A DNA stretch of 64,000 nucleotides, taken from positions 310,001-374,000 of the forward strand of contig NZ_JAUSCF010000022.1 of the NCBI RefSeq assembly GCF_030651625.1, given 5' to 3'. Of the stretch, positions 47,490 through 56,006 are shown in pieces; the first letter of the stretch is position 1, and every line of letters starts with the position of its first letter. Source of the DNA: Hydrogenophaga sp. GTDB lineage: Bacteria > Pseudomonadota > Gammaproteobacteria > Burkholderiales > Burkholderiaceae_C. A program made the position numbers and the translations under genes. The notes beneath the pieces were generated by a model. It did no database searches, had not been told where the DNA came from, and saw nothing but the letters and a program-made list of their open reading frames with translations.

Positions 47490-49037
47490 ATGAACACCAC
47501 AGCCCACTTTGACGCCGACGTGGCCATCATCGGCTATGGCCCCAGCGGTCTGGCCGCCGCCCTGTGCCTGGGCCACTACGGCATCCGCACCATCGCGCTC
47601 GAGCGCGACCAGGCGATCTATCCCCGAGCCCGCGCGGTCACGGTGAACGACTGGACGATGCGCTGTTTCCAGTCGCTGGGACTGGATGAAGAACTGGCGC
47701 GCACCATGGACCCGACCGTAGCGCTGCGCTGGATCACCCACGAGGGGCACCAGATCACGCGCATGGACTTCCCCCCTTCGCGTCTGGGGCGGCACCCCAC
47801 GTCCTACGCCATCTACCAGCCCGCGATGGAAGAGGTGTTGCGCCGCGCGAACGAACGCCATGCCGAGCACGTTGACGTGCGCTTCGGCGTGGAAGTGACC
47901 GACGTGGTGCAGGACAGCGACGGCGTGACGGTGACCTCGTGCGACCTTGGCACCGGGGATACCAAGACAGTGCGTGCGCGCTACGTGCTCGCCTGCGACG
48001 GTGGTGGCAGCACCACGCGCGAGCGGATGGGCATCCGGCTCATCGGCGAGACGCGGGAGGTGAAGTGGGTGGTGATCGATGCGCGGGTGAAACGCTGGTG
48101 GCCCGAGCGGCACATCCTGACCTTCTGGTCTGACAAGCAACGGCCTGTGGTGGACATTGCGCTGGCACAGGGCAATCACCGCTGGGAGTTCCCGCTGGAG
48201 CCGCACGAGTCGGAAGACGACTTCAAGACGCACGAGCAGTTGTGGAAACTGCTGAACTCACTGGGCGTGACGCAGGACGACGTAGAGATCCACCAGCACG
48301 CGTTCTACCGCCACCACATCCGCCACGCCGAGCGCTGGCGCGAAGGGCGGGTGTTTCTGGTGGGGGACGCTGGCCACCTGATGCCGCCGTGGGCCGGGTC
48401 GGGCATGCAGTCCGGCATCCGCGACGCATTCAACATCGCCTGGAAACTGCGCGAGGTGCTGCGCGACCGGCTGCCCGAGACGCTGCTCGACACCTATCAG
48501 GCAGAGCGCGAGCCGAATGTGGCCTTCTACACCGGCGTGGCGATTCAACTGGGCTGCATCATCCAGCAGCAACTCAGCGACGAAGAAATGGCGGCCATGG
48601 CGCCCAAGCCAGGCGAGCCGCCACCGGAGCCGCCCTTGCTGTGGAATCCCTGGTACGACGCGGGCTGGTTCCGCGGCGCCACGGCACCAGACAGCGCGGT
48701 CGGCAAGATGATCCCGCAGCCCCGCGTGGCCGACGCGCGCGGCAGGCTGTGCTGGCTCGACGAGCTGCTGGGCGACGGCTTTGTGTTGCTGGGCGACGGG
48801 ATGAACCCGCGCACCGAGCTGACGGCCGAAGAACAGGCGGCGTGGGATGCCCTCGGCGCGCGCTATCTCTGTGTGTTGTCGCCCGAGCAGCAGGGCCATG
48901 GCAGCGACGACGTGATCGACCTCGACGGGTCCCTACTGGCATGGATGCGCCGTTACGGCACCAAGGTGCTGGCGGTGCGCCCCGACCGCTTTGTTGCAGC
49001 AGCCCAGGGTTCCGGTCTGGAGGTTCCCTCGGCATGA
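47490..49037 (+). CDS. mhpA: FAD-dependent aromatic hydroxylase (MhpA-like)
   Basis: This 515-residue flavoprotein monooxygenase hydroxylates a phenolic ring to a catechol with NAD(P)H and O2. The FAD-binding GXGXXG-type motif is DVAIIGYGPSGLAAALCLGH near the start. VLACDGGGSTTRERMG is the DG motif, and FLVGDAGHLMPPWAGSGMQS with IRDAFNIAWKL is the GD motif of group A hydroxylases. The C-terminal part resembles MhpA (VGKMIPQPRVADARGRL, then VRPDRFVAAA). The start at 47490 is 1 bp after the preceding stop, and its stop overlaps the hydratase start by 4 bp. The substrate is probably a hydroxyphenyl acid (inference). Confidence 0.88.
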   Translation: MNTTAHFDADVAIIGYGPSGLAAALCLGHYGIRTIALERDQAIYPRARAVTVNDWTMRCFQSLGLDEELARTMDPTVALRWITHEGHQITRMDFPPSRLGRHPTSYAIYQPAMEEVLRRANERHAEHVDVRFGVEVTDVVQDSDGVTVTSCDLGTGDTKTVRARYVLACDGGGSTTRERMGIRLIGETREVKWVVIDARVKRWWPERHILTFWSDKQRPVVDIALAQGNHRWEFPLEPHESEDDFKTHEQLWKLLNSLGVTQDDVEIHQHAFYRHHIRHAERWREGRVFLVGDAGHLMPPWAGSGMQSGIRDAFNIAWKLREVLRDRLPETLLDTYQAEREPNVAFYTGVAIQLGCIIQQQLSDEEMAAMAPKPGEPPPEPPLLWNPWYDAGWFRGATAPDSAVGKMIPQPRVADARGRLCWLDELLGDGFVLLGDGMNPRTELTAEEQAAWDALGARYLCVLSPEQQGHGSDDVIDLDGSLLAWMRRYGTKVLAVRPDRFVAAAQGSGLEVPSA

Positions 49038-49813
49038 ACACCAAGCACGAGGCCGCACAGGCCATCCGCGAAGCTCGCGCGCAGCGGCGCACCATCGCCC
49101 GGATCTCGGAAACCCACGGCATCACCGGGTTGGCCCAAGCCTACAAGGTGGCCGAGATCAACACGTTGGCGCGTCTTGCAGAGCCAGGGCGCCGCATCGT
49201 TGGCCTGAAAGTCGGCCTGACTTCCAAATCCGTGCAACAGCAGCTGGGCGTGGACCAGCCAGATTTCGGGGTGCTGTTCGATGACATGGAACACATGGAC
49301 AACGACACCGTCCCGATGGCGCGGCTGATCCAGCCCAGAGTCGAAGCCGAGGTGGCTCTGATCGTCGGCACCGATCTGGCAGGTGAGACGCTTAGCTGGT
49401 CGGAGTTTCTTCGCGGACTCGCCTACGCCCTGCCCGCGCTGGAGATCGTCGACAGCGTGATCCAGGACTGGAAGATCACGCTGGTCGATACCGTGGCCGA
49501 CAATGCGTCTTCAGCGCTGTACGTGCTGGGCAACCAGCCGGTGGACGTGGGTCGGCTGGACCTCGGTGCCCTGGGCATGCAGATGGGCATCAACGGCCAG
49601 ACGGTGTCGGTGGGTGCGGGCGCAGCCTGCCTGGGGCATCCGCTGCGGGCTGCGTACTGGCTGGCGCGCACCATGGCCGAACGTGGCCAGTCGCTCAAGG
49701 CCGGTCAAGTCATTCTGTCCGGAGCGCTCGGCCCAATGGTCCCTCTTCAGGCTGGAGATGCGGTCCACGCTTCCATGGGCGCATTGGGCTGCGTGAGCTG
49801 CCGCATGGCCTGA
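49034..49813 (+). CDS. mhpD: 2-keto-4-pentenoate hydratase
   Basis: This 259-residue enzyme adds water to 2-hydroxypenta-2,4-dienoate to give 4-hydroxy-2-oxovalerate. Family segments are GRRIVGLKVGLTSKSVQQQL, PDFGVLFDDMEHMDND, RVEAEVALIVGTDL with the metal-binding Glu pair, and VDTVADNASSALYVLGNQ. The start overlaps the hydroxylase stop (ATGA), showing coupling. It works with the aldolase and dehydrogenase downstream. Confidence 0.95.
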   Translation: MNTKHEAAQAIREARAQRRTIARISETHGITGLAQAYKVAEINTLARLAEPGRRIVGLKVGLTSKSVQQQLGVDQPDFGVLFDDMEHMDNDTVPMARLIQPRVEAEVALIVGTDLAGETLSWSEFLRGLAYALPALEIVDSVIQDWKITLVDTVADNASSALYVLGNQPVDVGRLDLGALGMQMGINGQTVSVGAGAACLGHPLRAAYWLARTMAERGQSLKAGQVILSGALGPMVPLQAGDAVHASMGALGCVSCRMA

Positions 49814-49834
49814 CACTCTTTACCCGGAATTCTC

Positions 49835-50776
49835 ATGACCTGCAAACTCAAAGTGGCCATCGTTGGCAGCGGCAATATCGGCACGGACTTGATGATCAAG
49901 ATCCTGCGCCACGGCCAACACATCGAAATGGGCGCCATGGTCGGCATCGACGCCGCCTCCGACGGCCTGGCGCGCGCCGCTCGCATGGGCGTGGCCTCCA
50001 CGCACGAAGGCGTGGCCGGCCTCACCCGCATGCCCGAATTCGCCGACATCGACATCGTCTTCGACGCCACCAGCGCCAGCGCCCATGTCCAGAACGATGC
50101 CTTCCTGCGCAGCCTGAAGCCCGGCATCCGCCTGATCGACCTGACGCCCGCAGCCATCGGCCCGTATTGCATCCCGGTGGTCAACGGTGAAGACCACCTC
50201 GACGCGCCCAACGTCAACATGGTCACCTGCGGTGGCCAGGCCACCATCCCCATGGTCGCAGCGGTCTCGCGCGTGGCAAGGGTGCACTACGGCGAGATCG
50301 TCGCCAGCATCTCCAGCAAGAGCGCCGGCCCCGGCACGCGCGCCAACATCGACGAGTTCACCGAGACCACGTCCAAGGCCATCGAGGTGGTGGGCGGTGC
50401 CACCAAGGGCAAGGCCATCATCGTGCTCAACCCGGCCGAGCCGCCGCTGATCATGCGCGATACGGTCTACACGCTGAGCGACTTCGCCGATGAAGCGGCC
50501 ATTGCCGACTCGGTGGCCCGCATGGCCGCCGACGTACAGGCCTACGTGCCTGGCTATCGCCTGAAGCAGACCGTGCAGTTCGACCGCATCGAGGGCCTGA
50601 ACATTCCGGGCGTCGGCAAGCAACTGAATGGCCTCAAGACCTCGGTGTTCCTGGAAGTCGAAGGCGCTGCCCACTACCTGCCCGCCTACGCCGGCAACCT
50701 CGACATCATGACCAGCGCCGCGCTGCGCACCGCCGAACACATGGCCGCCCGCATGCTGGCTGCCGTAGCCGCCTGA
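49835..50776 (+). CDS. mhpF: Acetaldehyde dehydrogenase (acylating)
   Basis: This 313-residue enzyme oxidises acetaldehyde to acetyl-CoA with NAD and CoA. It has an N-terminal Rossmann segment [20 protein letters not shown], the catalytic Cys in [20 protein letters not shown], and [20 protein letters not shown], typical of MhpF/DmpF/BphJ. It is 11 bp upstream of the aldolase gene. The two enzymes form a channelling complex in characterised systems, so acetaldehyde need not leave it. Confidence 0.97.
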   Translation: MTCKLKVAIVGSGNIGTDLMIKILRHGQHIEMGAMVGIDAASDGLARAARMGVASTHEGVAGLTRMPEFADIDIVFDATSASAHVQNDAFLRSLKPGIRLIDLTPAAIGPYCIPVVNGEDHLDAPNVNMVTCGGQATIPMVAAVSRVARVHYGEIVASISSKSAGPGTRANIDEFTETTSKAIEVVGGATKGKAIIVLNPAEPPLIMRDTVYTLSDFADEAAIADSVARMAADVQAYVPGYRLKQTVQFDRIEGLNIPGVGKQLNGLKTSVFLEVEGAAHYLPAYAGNLDIMTSAALRTAEHMAARMLAAVAA

Positions 50777-50787
50777 AGGAGAACCAC

Positions 50788-51846
50788 ATGACGACCAAGA
50801 AGATCTACATCTCCGACGTCACGCTGCGCGACGGCAGCCACGCCATCCGGCATCAGTACAGCGTGGCGCAGGCCAGGCAGATTGCACAGGCGCTGGACGA
50901 AGCCAAGGTCGATTCCATCGAAGTCGCGCACGGCGACGGTCTGCAGGGCGGCAGCTTCAACTACGGCTTCGGCGCCCACACCGATGTGGAGTGGATCGAA
51001 GCGGTGGCCAGCGTGGTCAAACACGCGAAGATCGCCACGCTGCTGCTGCCCGGCATCGGCACCGTGCACGACCTGAAGGCGGCCTACAACGCCGGTGCCC
51101 GCATCGTGCGCGTGGCCACCCACTGCACCGAGGCCGACATCGCGCGCCAGCACATCGAGTACGCGCGCCACCTCGGCATGGAGGCTGTGGGCTTCCTGAT
51201 GATGAGCCACATGCAGACGCCGCAGGGTCTGGCCGAGCAGGCCAAGCTGATGGAGAGCTACGGCGCGACCTGCTGCTACGTGGTGGACTCGGGCGGTGCA
51301 CTCAGCATGAACGACGTGCGCGACCGCTTCCGCGCCTTCAAGGATGTGCTGAAGCCCGAGACCCAGACTGGCATGCACGCCCACCACAACCTGAGCCTGG
51401 GCGTGGCCAACAGCATCGTGGCGGTGGAAGAAGGCTGCGACCGCGTGGACGCCAGCCTGGCTGGCATGGGTGCGGGCGCGGGCAACGCGCCGCTGGAAGT
51501 GTTCATCGCCTCCGCGGCCCGCCTGGGCTGGAACCACGGCTGCGACCTCTACCAGCTGATGGATGCGGCCGACGACATTGTGCGTCCGCTGCAAGACAGA
51601 CCGGTGCGGGTAGACCGCGAGACGCTGGCGCTCGGCTACGCCGGCGTGTACTCCAGCTTTCTTCGCCACTCCGAAGTGGCCGCGAAAAAGTACGGCCTGA
51701 AGGCGGTGGACATCCTCGTCGAGCTAGGCAAGCGCCGCATGGTCGGCGGACAGGAAGACATGATCGTTGACGTCGCGCTGGACCTGCTAAAGACGCAGGA
51801 GCACGATCGCATCCATGCGCAGCCGGTGATGAGCGAAGCGGCTTGA
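50788..51846 (+). CDS. mhpE: 4-hydroxy-2-oxovalerate aldolase
   Basis: This 352-residue metal-dependent aldolase splits 4-hydroxy-2-oxovalerate into pyruvate and acetaldehyde. Signature segments are [20 protein letters not shown] (Arg and Asp of the active site), [17 protein letters not shown], and [20 protein letters not shown] with the metal-binding His pair. AAGGAG precedes the start by normal spacing. It pairs with the acylating dehydrogenase just upstream. Confidence 0.97.
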   Translation: MTTKKIYISDVTLRDGSHAIRHQYSVAQARQIAQALDEAKVDSIEVAHGDGLQGGSFNYGFGAHTDVEWIEAVASVVKHAKIATLLLPGIGTVHDLKAAYNAGARIVRVATHCTEADIARQHIEYARHLGMEAVGFLMMSHMQTPQGLAEQAKLMESYGATCCYVVDSGGALSMNDVRDRFRAFKDVLKPETQTGMHAHHNLSLGVANSIVAVEEGCDRVDASLAGMGAGAGNAPLEVFIASAARLGWNHGCDLYQLMDAADDIVRPLQDRPVRVDRETLALGYAGVYSSFLRHSEVAAKKYGLKAVDILVELGKRRMVGGQEDMIVDVALDLLKTQEHDRIHAQPVMSEAA

Positions 51847-51856
51847 GGAGCCTCAT

Positions 51857-52729
51857 ATGAAGCTTGCGCGTTTCACGGTGGATGGAAGCACGGCAATCGG
51901 CGTCGTGCGTGGTGATCGGGTGGTGGAGCTTGCATCGGTCCTGCCCGAAGCCCCTTCGACCATTCGCGAAGTGCTGAAGGCTGGTCCGGCACTGCTGCGC
52001 CGGATCGAGGGAGCGCTGCACCTGGCACCGTTCGGTCACGCTCTGGTGGCTGTGCGACTGGAGGCACCGATTCACGATGCTTCGAAGTACCTCGCCATCG
52101 GCATGAACTATCAGGACCATGCGGAGGAGGCACGCCGAGCCGGGGTACCCATCCCCAAGACGCAGCTGTGGTTCAACAAGCAGGTCAGTTGTATCAATGG
52201 CCCGTTCGATGCGGTCTTGATTGCGCGCGTGTCCGACAAGGTGGACTATGAAATCGAGTTGGGCGTCGTGATCGGCAAGCGTTGCAGGTACGTCGCTGAA
52301 AATGATGCACGCTCGGTGGTGGGCGGTTACTTCGTGGTCAACGATGTGACCGCACGAGACTGGCAGCAAGCGAGTCCGACTTTCACTCTGGGCAAGTCTT
52401 TCGACACGCACGGACCCATCGGTCCCTGGATCGTGACACCGGATGAAATCGCCGACCCTCACGAACTTGAGATGCGACTGTTTGTGAACGGCCAGATTCG
52501 GCAGCGGCAAAACACGGGGAACATGATCTACAACATCTGGCAGCAGATTCATCACCTTTCGCAGGTGATGACGCTCGAGCCCGGCGATCTGATCGCTACC
52601 GGCACCTGCGCTGGGGTCGGCATCGCATCGGGGTTTTTTCTCAAGCACGGTGACGTCGTTCGCGCAGAGATCGATCAACTGGGCCATATCGAGAACCGCT
52701 TCGTCTCAGAGGCGGCATCGAGCCCATAG
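51857..52729 (+). CDS. Fumarylacetoacetate hydrolase-family protein
   Basis: This 290-residue protein starts MKLARFTVDGSTAIGVVRGD and has the FAH fold. The metal-binding acidic residues lie in DKVDYEIELGVVIGKRCRYV and GYFVVNDVTARDWQ, with YLAIGMNYQDHAEEARRAGV and GDLIATGTCAGVGIASGF as further family segments. Members hydrolyse acylpyruvates, decarboxylate or tautomerise ring-cleavage products. The main pathway is complete without it, so it may process a side product or a substituted intermediate. It is the last gene of the operon, 10 bp after the aldolase; no terminator is seen. Confidence 0.9.
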   Translation: MKLARFTVDGSTAIGVVRGDRVVELASVLPEAPSTIREVLKAGPALLRRIEGALHLAPFGHALVAVRLEAPIHDASKYLAIGMNYQDHAEEARRAGVPIPKTQLWFNKQVSCINGPFDAVLIARVSDKVDYEIELGVVIGKRCRYVAENDARSVVGGYFVVNDVTARDWQQASPTFTLGKSFDTHGPIGPWIVTPDEIADPHELEMRLFVNGQIRQRQNTGNMIYNIWQQIHHLSQVMTLEPGDLIATGTCAGVGIASGFFLKHGDVVRAEIDQLGHIENRFVSEAASSP

Positions 52730-53210
52730 CACCAACGCCGATGCTGACCGACCGATTACCGTCACTCCGTGCCTTCGACCACCGGAACACACGCGTCGGA
52801 CGTTGTGGAAAGGGCGCCAAAGCGCAATTTACTTGAGGCAGGGATGCTTCACACCTTCTGCCTTCCGTGAGAAGAACAGGGACATACTCAGCGCGAAAAT
52901 TGAAATTGAAGATCAAGATCTACGGCCACCCAAAATCCAGAACCTTTGGCGACCTGAGAGTCCGCGATACGCTACTCAACTGTCATTCGCACACTGCGGT
53001 TGAACTTCCGCACGTAACGCTTTGATCTGTATAGAACTGCGTTGCGGCCTTTGCGGACTTCGGGCCAGTTCAACGGAGCGAGGTCGGAGCGAGGAATGGC
53101 CAGGAGAGAGTGGAATGTGGCCAGGAACGTCCAGTTCGGTCGGCTGGCGAAGTCCGCAGGCTTCCGCAGGAACCCCCAACAACACGCGGGAACTGGCGCA
53201 AACAGACAGG
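52730..53210. other. Gene-free stretch between the catabolic operon and the tmRNA locus
   Basis: About 480 bp with no supported gene. Its base use is less GC-rich in the middle (52880-53030), and several short frames lack recognisable similarity. I looked for a tyrosine-recombinase remnant because tmRNA ends are common integration sites and did not recognise one. Confidence 0.55.
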
Positions 53211-53240
53211 AAAAAGCCCCAACTGATAACAGTTGGGGCT
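53211..53240 (-). terminator. tmRNA terminator
   Basis: Reading on the minus strand, AGCCCCAACTG and CAGTTGGGGCT form an 11-bp perfect stem with a 4-nt loop, followed by five T residues. It lies 7 bp beyond the mature tmRNA 3' end. Confidence 0.9.
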
Positions 53241-53247
53241 TCAGTAT

Positions 53248-53636
53248 TGGTGGAGCTGGGGGGATTTGAACCCCCGTCCGCAAGCCTTATCCGAGCAGTT
53301 CTACATGTGTAGCCATCTGGTTTGAGTCTCACTTCCCGCATCGCGCAGTGGCACGCTATGCAGGACGCCAGCAACCTTGGATCTCATTGCACGCCAAGTT
53401 ACCCGACGCACAACCAGCCTATTGAATTATCTTTGCAGCCTGGACCCCTTGGGCTTGCACCCGAGGGACCCTTGCCCAGCACATAGGCCTGCTGTTGCAA
53501 AGCTCACTGGCAATTAAGCAGCGAGTGCGAAACGTTCGTCGTTTGCAGTTAGTTTTTTTCTGCGGATTTACGAGGTGACAGAACCTCGACATGCCCTGCT
53601 GCGTGTCCGAACCCACGTCGAAACCAGTGCAGCCCC
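53248..53636 (-). ncRNA. ssrA: Transfer-messenger RNA
   Basis: This 389-nt RNA rescues stalled ribosomes and tags unfinished proteins for destruction. The 5' end GGGGCTGCACTGG pairs with the 3' end CAGCTCC to form the acceptor stem, and CCA is encoded at 53250-53248. The T arm GGGGGTTCAAATCCCCC is near the 3' end. The tag frame lies at 53514-53546 (minus) and reads ANDERFALAA then TAA, a typical betaproteobacterial tag. The 5' end begins 13 bp after the gph stop, and a terminator follows the 3' end. Confidence 0.97.
53514..53546 (-). other. tmRNA proteolysis-tag reading frame
   Basis: Ten codons plus TAA read ANDERFALAA. The hydrophobic ALAA end is the ClpXP/ClpAP recognition element. The resume codon is GCA, preceded by the usual A-rich stretch. 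Confidence 0.95.
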
Positions 53637-53646
53637 TGAAGCCTCT

Positions 53647-53673
53647 AGTTTAAGGCAAAGCGATCAATTTCAA
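53647..53673 (-). promoter_or_regulatory. Predicted ssrA promoter overlapping the end of gph
   Basis: Reading on the minus strand, the -35-like TTGAAA (53673-53668) lies within the last gph codons, and the -10-like TAAACT (53652-53647) contains the gph stop codon. The spacer is 15 bp (16 bp if CTTGAA is taken). The distance to the mature 5' end leaves a few nt for removal by RNase P. Confidence 0.6.
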
Positions 53674-54327
53674 GACCTCCAGCGGATTGTTCACTTCCGC
53701 ATGCGCGCCCCACCCGGAAACCGTCGCTCCATGGCCCAAATAGCCGTACCTTGCAGCCACCGTGTGCATGCCTGCAGCCTTGCCGGCCACGATATCGCGC
53801 TCGTCATCTCCCACATACATGCATTGACTGGGCAACAAGGCAAGCCGCCGAGCCGCCTCAAACAAAGGTTCGGGGTGCGGCTTGGCAAATGGTGTGGTGT
53901 CTCCTCCAACGAGGGTACCTGCATCCGCAAACATGCTCATGGAGGCCGTCAGAGGTTTCGCGAATCGCTCTGCCTTGTTGGTCACCACGCCCCAGCGCAC
54001 CCCCCTCTCCGCCAAGGCTTGCAACAATTCGGCGGCTTGGGAAAAAGGCTTCGTGCGCTCAAACATGCATGACTCATACAACCCCAGAAATTCCACCTTG
54101 AGTGCCTCATAGTCCGGATCCGCAGGCACCCTCTCCAGCGCCACTCGCAGCATCCCGCGCGCTCCAGACCCCGCGAACGGTCGGTAGTGCTCCAGCGGAA
54201 GCGGTGGAAGCCCTCTGCGGGTTCGCATCAGATCCGCCGCCGATCCGAGATCAGGCGCACTGTCTATGAGCGTTCCATCCAGATCAAACAAAACCGCCTT
54301 GATGCCGGCGATGGGTTGAAACTTCAT
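53650..54327 (-). CDS. gph: Phosphoglycolate phosphatase
   Basis: This 225-residue HAD hydrolase removes phosphate from 2-phosphoglycolate formed in DNA repair or Rubisco side reactions. The motifs are [18 protein letters not shown] (nucleophile Asp16), [15 protein letters not shown] (motif II, with the Lys of motif III after it), and [18 protein letters not shown] (motif IV). It starts [10 protein letters not shown] and overlaps ubiG by 4 bp. Its last codons carry the predicted ssrA promoter. Confidence 0.93.
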   Translation of the reverse strand: MKFQPIAGIKAVLFDLDGTLIDSAPDLGSAADLMRTRRGLPPLPLEHYRPFAGSGARGMLRVALERVPADPDYEALKVEFLGLYESCMFERTKPFSQAAELLQALAERGVRWGVVTNKAERFAKPLTASMSMFADAGTLVGGDTTPFAKPHPEPLFEAARRLALLPSQCMYVGDDERDIVAGKAAGMHTVAARYGYLGHGATVSGWGAHAEVNNPLEVLKLIALP

Positions 54328-55031
54328 GGCCTTCGGGTGGCGAACATGTAGTTGACACTGGTGTCTCCACTGAGCCAGTAGCGGTTTGTCAGGGGGTTGT
54401 ACTCCATGCCCCGAGTGTGCTCAAGCTCAAGGCCTGCTTCCCGGCAATAGCTCGCGAGTTCGGTCGGCCGAATCAATTTGGCGTATTCGTGCGTTCCCCT
54501 GGGCAGCATGCTCAGAATGTACTCAGCGCCCACGATCGCAAAAAGAAACGACTTGGGGCTTCGATTGATGGTTGAGAAAAAGACCCACCCGCCCGGCTTG
54601 ACCAGTGCACGACATGCCCTGACCACCGAAGAGGGGTTGGGTACATGCTCCAGCATTTCCATGCAAGTCACCACGTCGAAGGCGCCCGGTCGCGCCTTGG
54701 CAAGCTCCTCTGCACTGATTTCTTCATAACTCACATTGGGCGTTGCAGCCTCCAGAGCGTGCAATTGTGCGACGCCCAAGGCCTTGGAAGACAAATCAAT
54801 CCCGGTGACTTTGGCTCCTTTGCGAGCCATGGAATCCGCGAGAATGCCGCCGCCGCAACCGACGTCAAGTATTTGTTTTCCTGCAATGTCTGCAAGTCCA
54901 TCAATCCAGGCCAGACGCAACGGGTTGATCTGATGCAATGGTCGGAACTCGCTTTCGGTATCCCACCAGCGATGTGCCAGATCAGAAAACTTGGCCAGTT
55001 CGGCAGGGTCGGCATTGATGTTTGGATTCAT
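54324..55031 (-). CDS. ubiG: Ubiquinone biosynthesis O-methyltransferase
   Basis: This 235-residue SAM-dependent enzyme makes both O-methylations of ubiquinone. It has [20 protein letters not shown] near the start, SAM motif [21 protein letters not shown], and [13 protein letters not shown]. Further markers are [20 protein letters not shown] and [20 protein letters not shown], both typical of UbiG. The ATG at 55031 starts [20 protein letters not shown]. It overlaps gph and is separated from ompA by a terminator. Confidence 0.96.
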   Translation of the reverse strand: MNPNINADPAELAKFSDLAHRWWDTESEFRPLHQINPLRLAWIDGLADIAGKQILDVGCGGGILADSMARKGAKVTGIDLSSKALGVAQLHALEAATPNVSYEEISAEELAKARPGAFDVVTCMEMLEHVPNPSSVVRACRALVKPGGWVFFSTINRSPKSFLFAIVGAEYILSMLPRGTHEYAKLIRPTELASYCREAGLELEHTRGMEYNPLTNRYWLSGDTSVNYMFATRRP

Positions 55032-55053
55032 GGCACGATTATCGTCAGGACAC

Positions 55054-55083
55054 AAAAAAACCGCGCCGAAGCGCGGTTTTTTT
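55054..55083. terminator. Bidirectional terminator between ompA and ubiG
   Basis: CCGCGC and GCGCGG form a stem with a CGAA loop, flanked by seven A and seven T residues that extend the stem. It ends ompA transcription on the minus strand; part of it lies upstream of ubiG. Confidence 0.9.
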
Positions 55084-55099
55084 ATCGGTTGCCCGGTGA

Positions 55100-55744
55100 T
55101 CAGTTGGCGCGGGTGCCCACAACTTCCACTTCAACGCGACGGTTCTTGGCACGACCTTCACGGGTGCTGTTGTCAGCCACGGGCTGGGTCAGACCCTTGC
55201 CTTCGGTGTAAATGCGATTGCTTTCGATACCCTTGCTCACCAGGTAAGCCTTGACAGCTTCAGCGCGGCGAACAGACAGCGCCTGGTTGTAGCCAGCAGG
55301 GCCGGTGGAATCGGTGTGTCCCACGGCAATGACGACTTCCAGGTTGATACCGCCAACCTTGCTGGCGAGATCATCCAACTTGGCCCGGCCTTCAGGCTTG
55401 AGCACGGCCTTGTCAAAGTCAAAGAAGGCATCGGCTGCGTACGTCACCTTGGCAGCAGCGGGGGCTGGTGCAGGCGCTGGTGCAGGTGCTGGTGCAGGCG
55501 CTGGTGCAGGTGCTGGTGCAGCTGCAGGTGCGGGTGCGGGTGCGGCAACAGGCACGATCGCGCCATCGCAACCAACGGCGGCGGTGGCTGGCGTCCAGCC
55601 GGCATTGCGCCAGCAAAGTTCATTGGTGCCGTTTTTCCAGACGGTGCCATCGGCCGCGCGCCAGTTGTCCACGGTTTGGGCACCCGCAGCAGTTGCCATG
55701 GCGGCGGTTGCAATCAGCATTGCCACTTTATTCAGTTTTTTCAT
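55100..55744 (-). CDS. ompA: OmpA-family outer membrane protein, short form with an Ala-Pro linker
   Basis: This 214-residue protein has a signal peptide ([20 protein letters not shown]) and about 45 residues with two Cys ([20 protein letters not shown]). An Ala-Pro linker of about 30 residues and the OmpA peptidoglycan-binding domain follow ([20 protein letters not shown], then [20 protein letters not shown] and [19 protein letters not shown]). There is no beta-barrel, so it is not a classical OmpA porin. It may be a periplasmic or surface-tethered protein that links the envelope to peptidoglycan. The start at 55744 has a normal signal sequence. It is monocistronic with its own terminator. 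Confidence 0.92.
   Translation of the reverse strand: MKKLNKVAMLIATAAMATAAGAQTVDNWRAADGTVWKNGTNELCWRNAGWTPATAAVGCDGAIVPVAAPAPAPAAAPAPAPAPAPAPAPAPAPAPAAAKVTYAADAFFDFDKAVLKPEGRAKLDDLASKVGGINLEVVIAVGHTDSTGPAGYNQALSVRRAEAVKAYLVSKGIESNRIYTEGKGLTQPVADNSTREGRAKNRRVEVEVVGTRAN
55464..55523. repeat. 12-bp tandem repeats encoding the OmpA Ala-Pro linker
   Basis: Five near-identical 12-bp units (GCTGGTGCAGGC/T, alternating) encode on the minus strand the Ala-Pro repeat. Slippage here would change the linker length by four residues without shifting the frame. Confidence 0.9.
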
Positions 55745-56006
55745 GGTATTCCTCTTAGTGAGCCGCAGACTTGCTGCGTTACAGAAATTGACGCTTGAAG
55801 TGACCACCACCCAAAGCGTTGAATTCATTGTGCCACAAGCCTATGGGGGCCAATGCGACGCATGAAGCACCTGTTGTAACCACTTTTGGCTTCGCAGACC
55901 GATTCGTTGTTGAACCGCAACACACTCGTCGATCGCGGCAGGTCGGCTGAGCACCCTAAAATGTCAGGTTGCCTTTTGGCTTGATCTCGTACACCCGACG
56001 CCACCC

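Noticed and set aside
53022..53312. Small open frame containing ELGGFEPPSASL over the tmRNA end
   Set aside because: It reads across the tmRNA 3' end and terminator; this peptide is a well-known artefact of translating tmRNA/tRNA-like ends.
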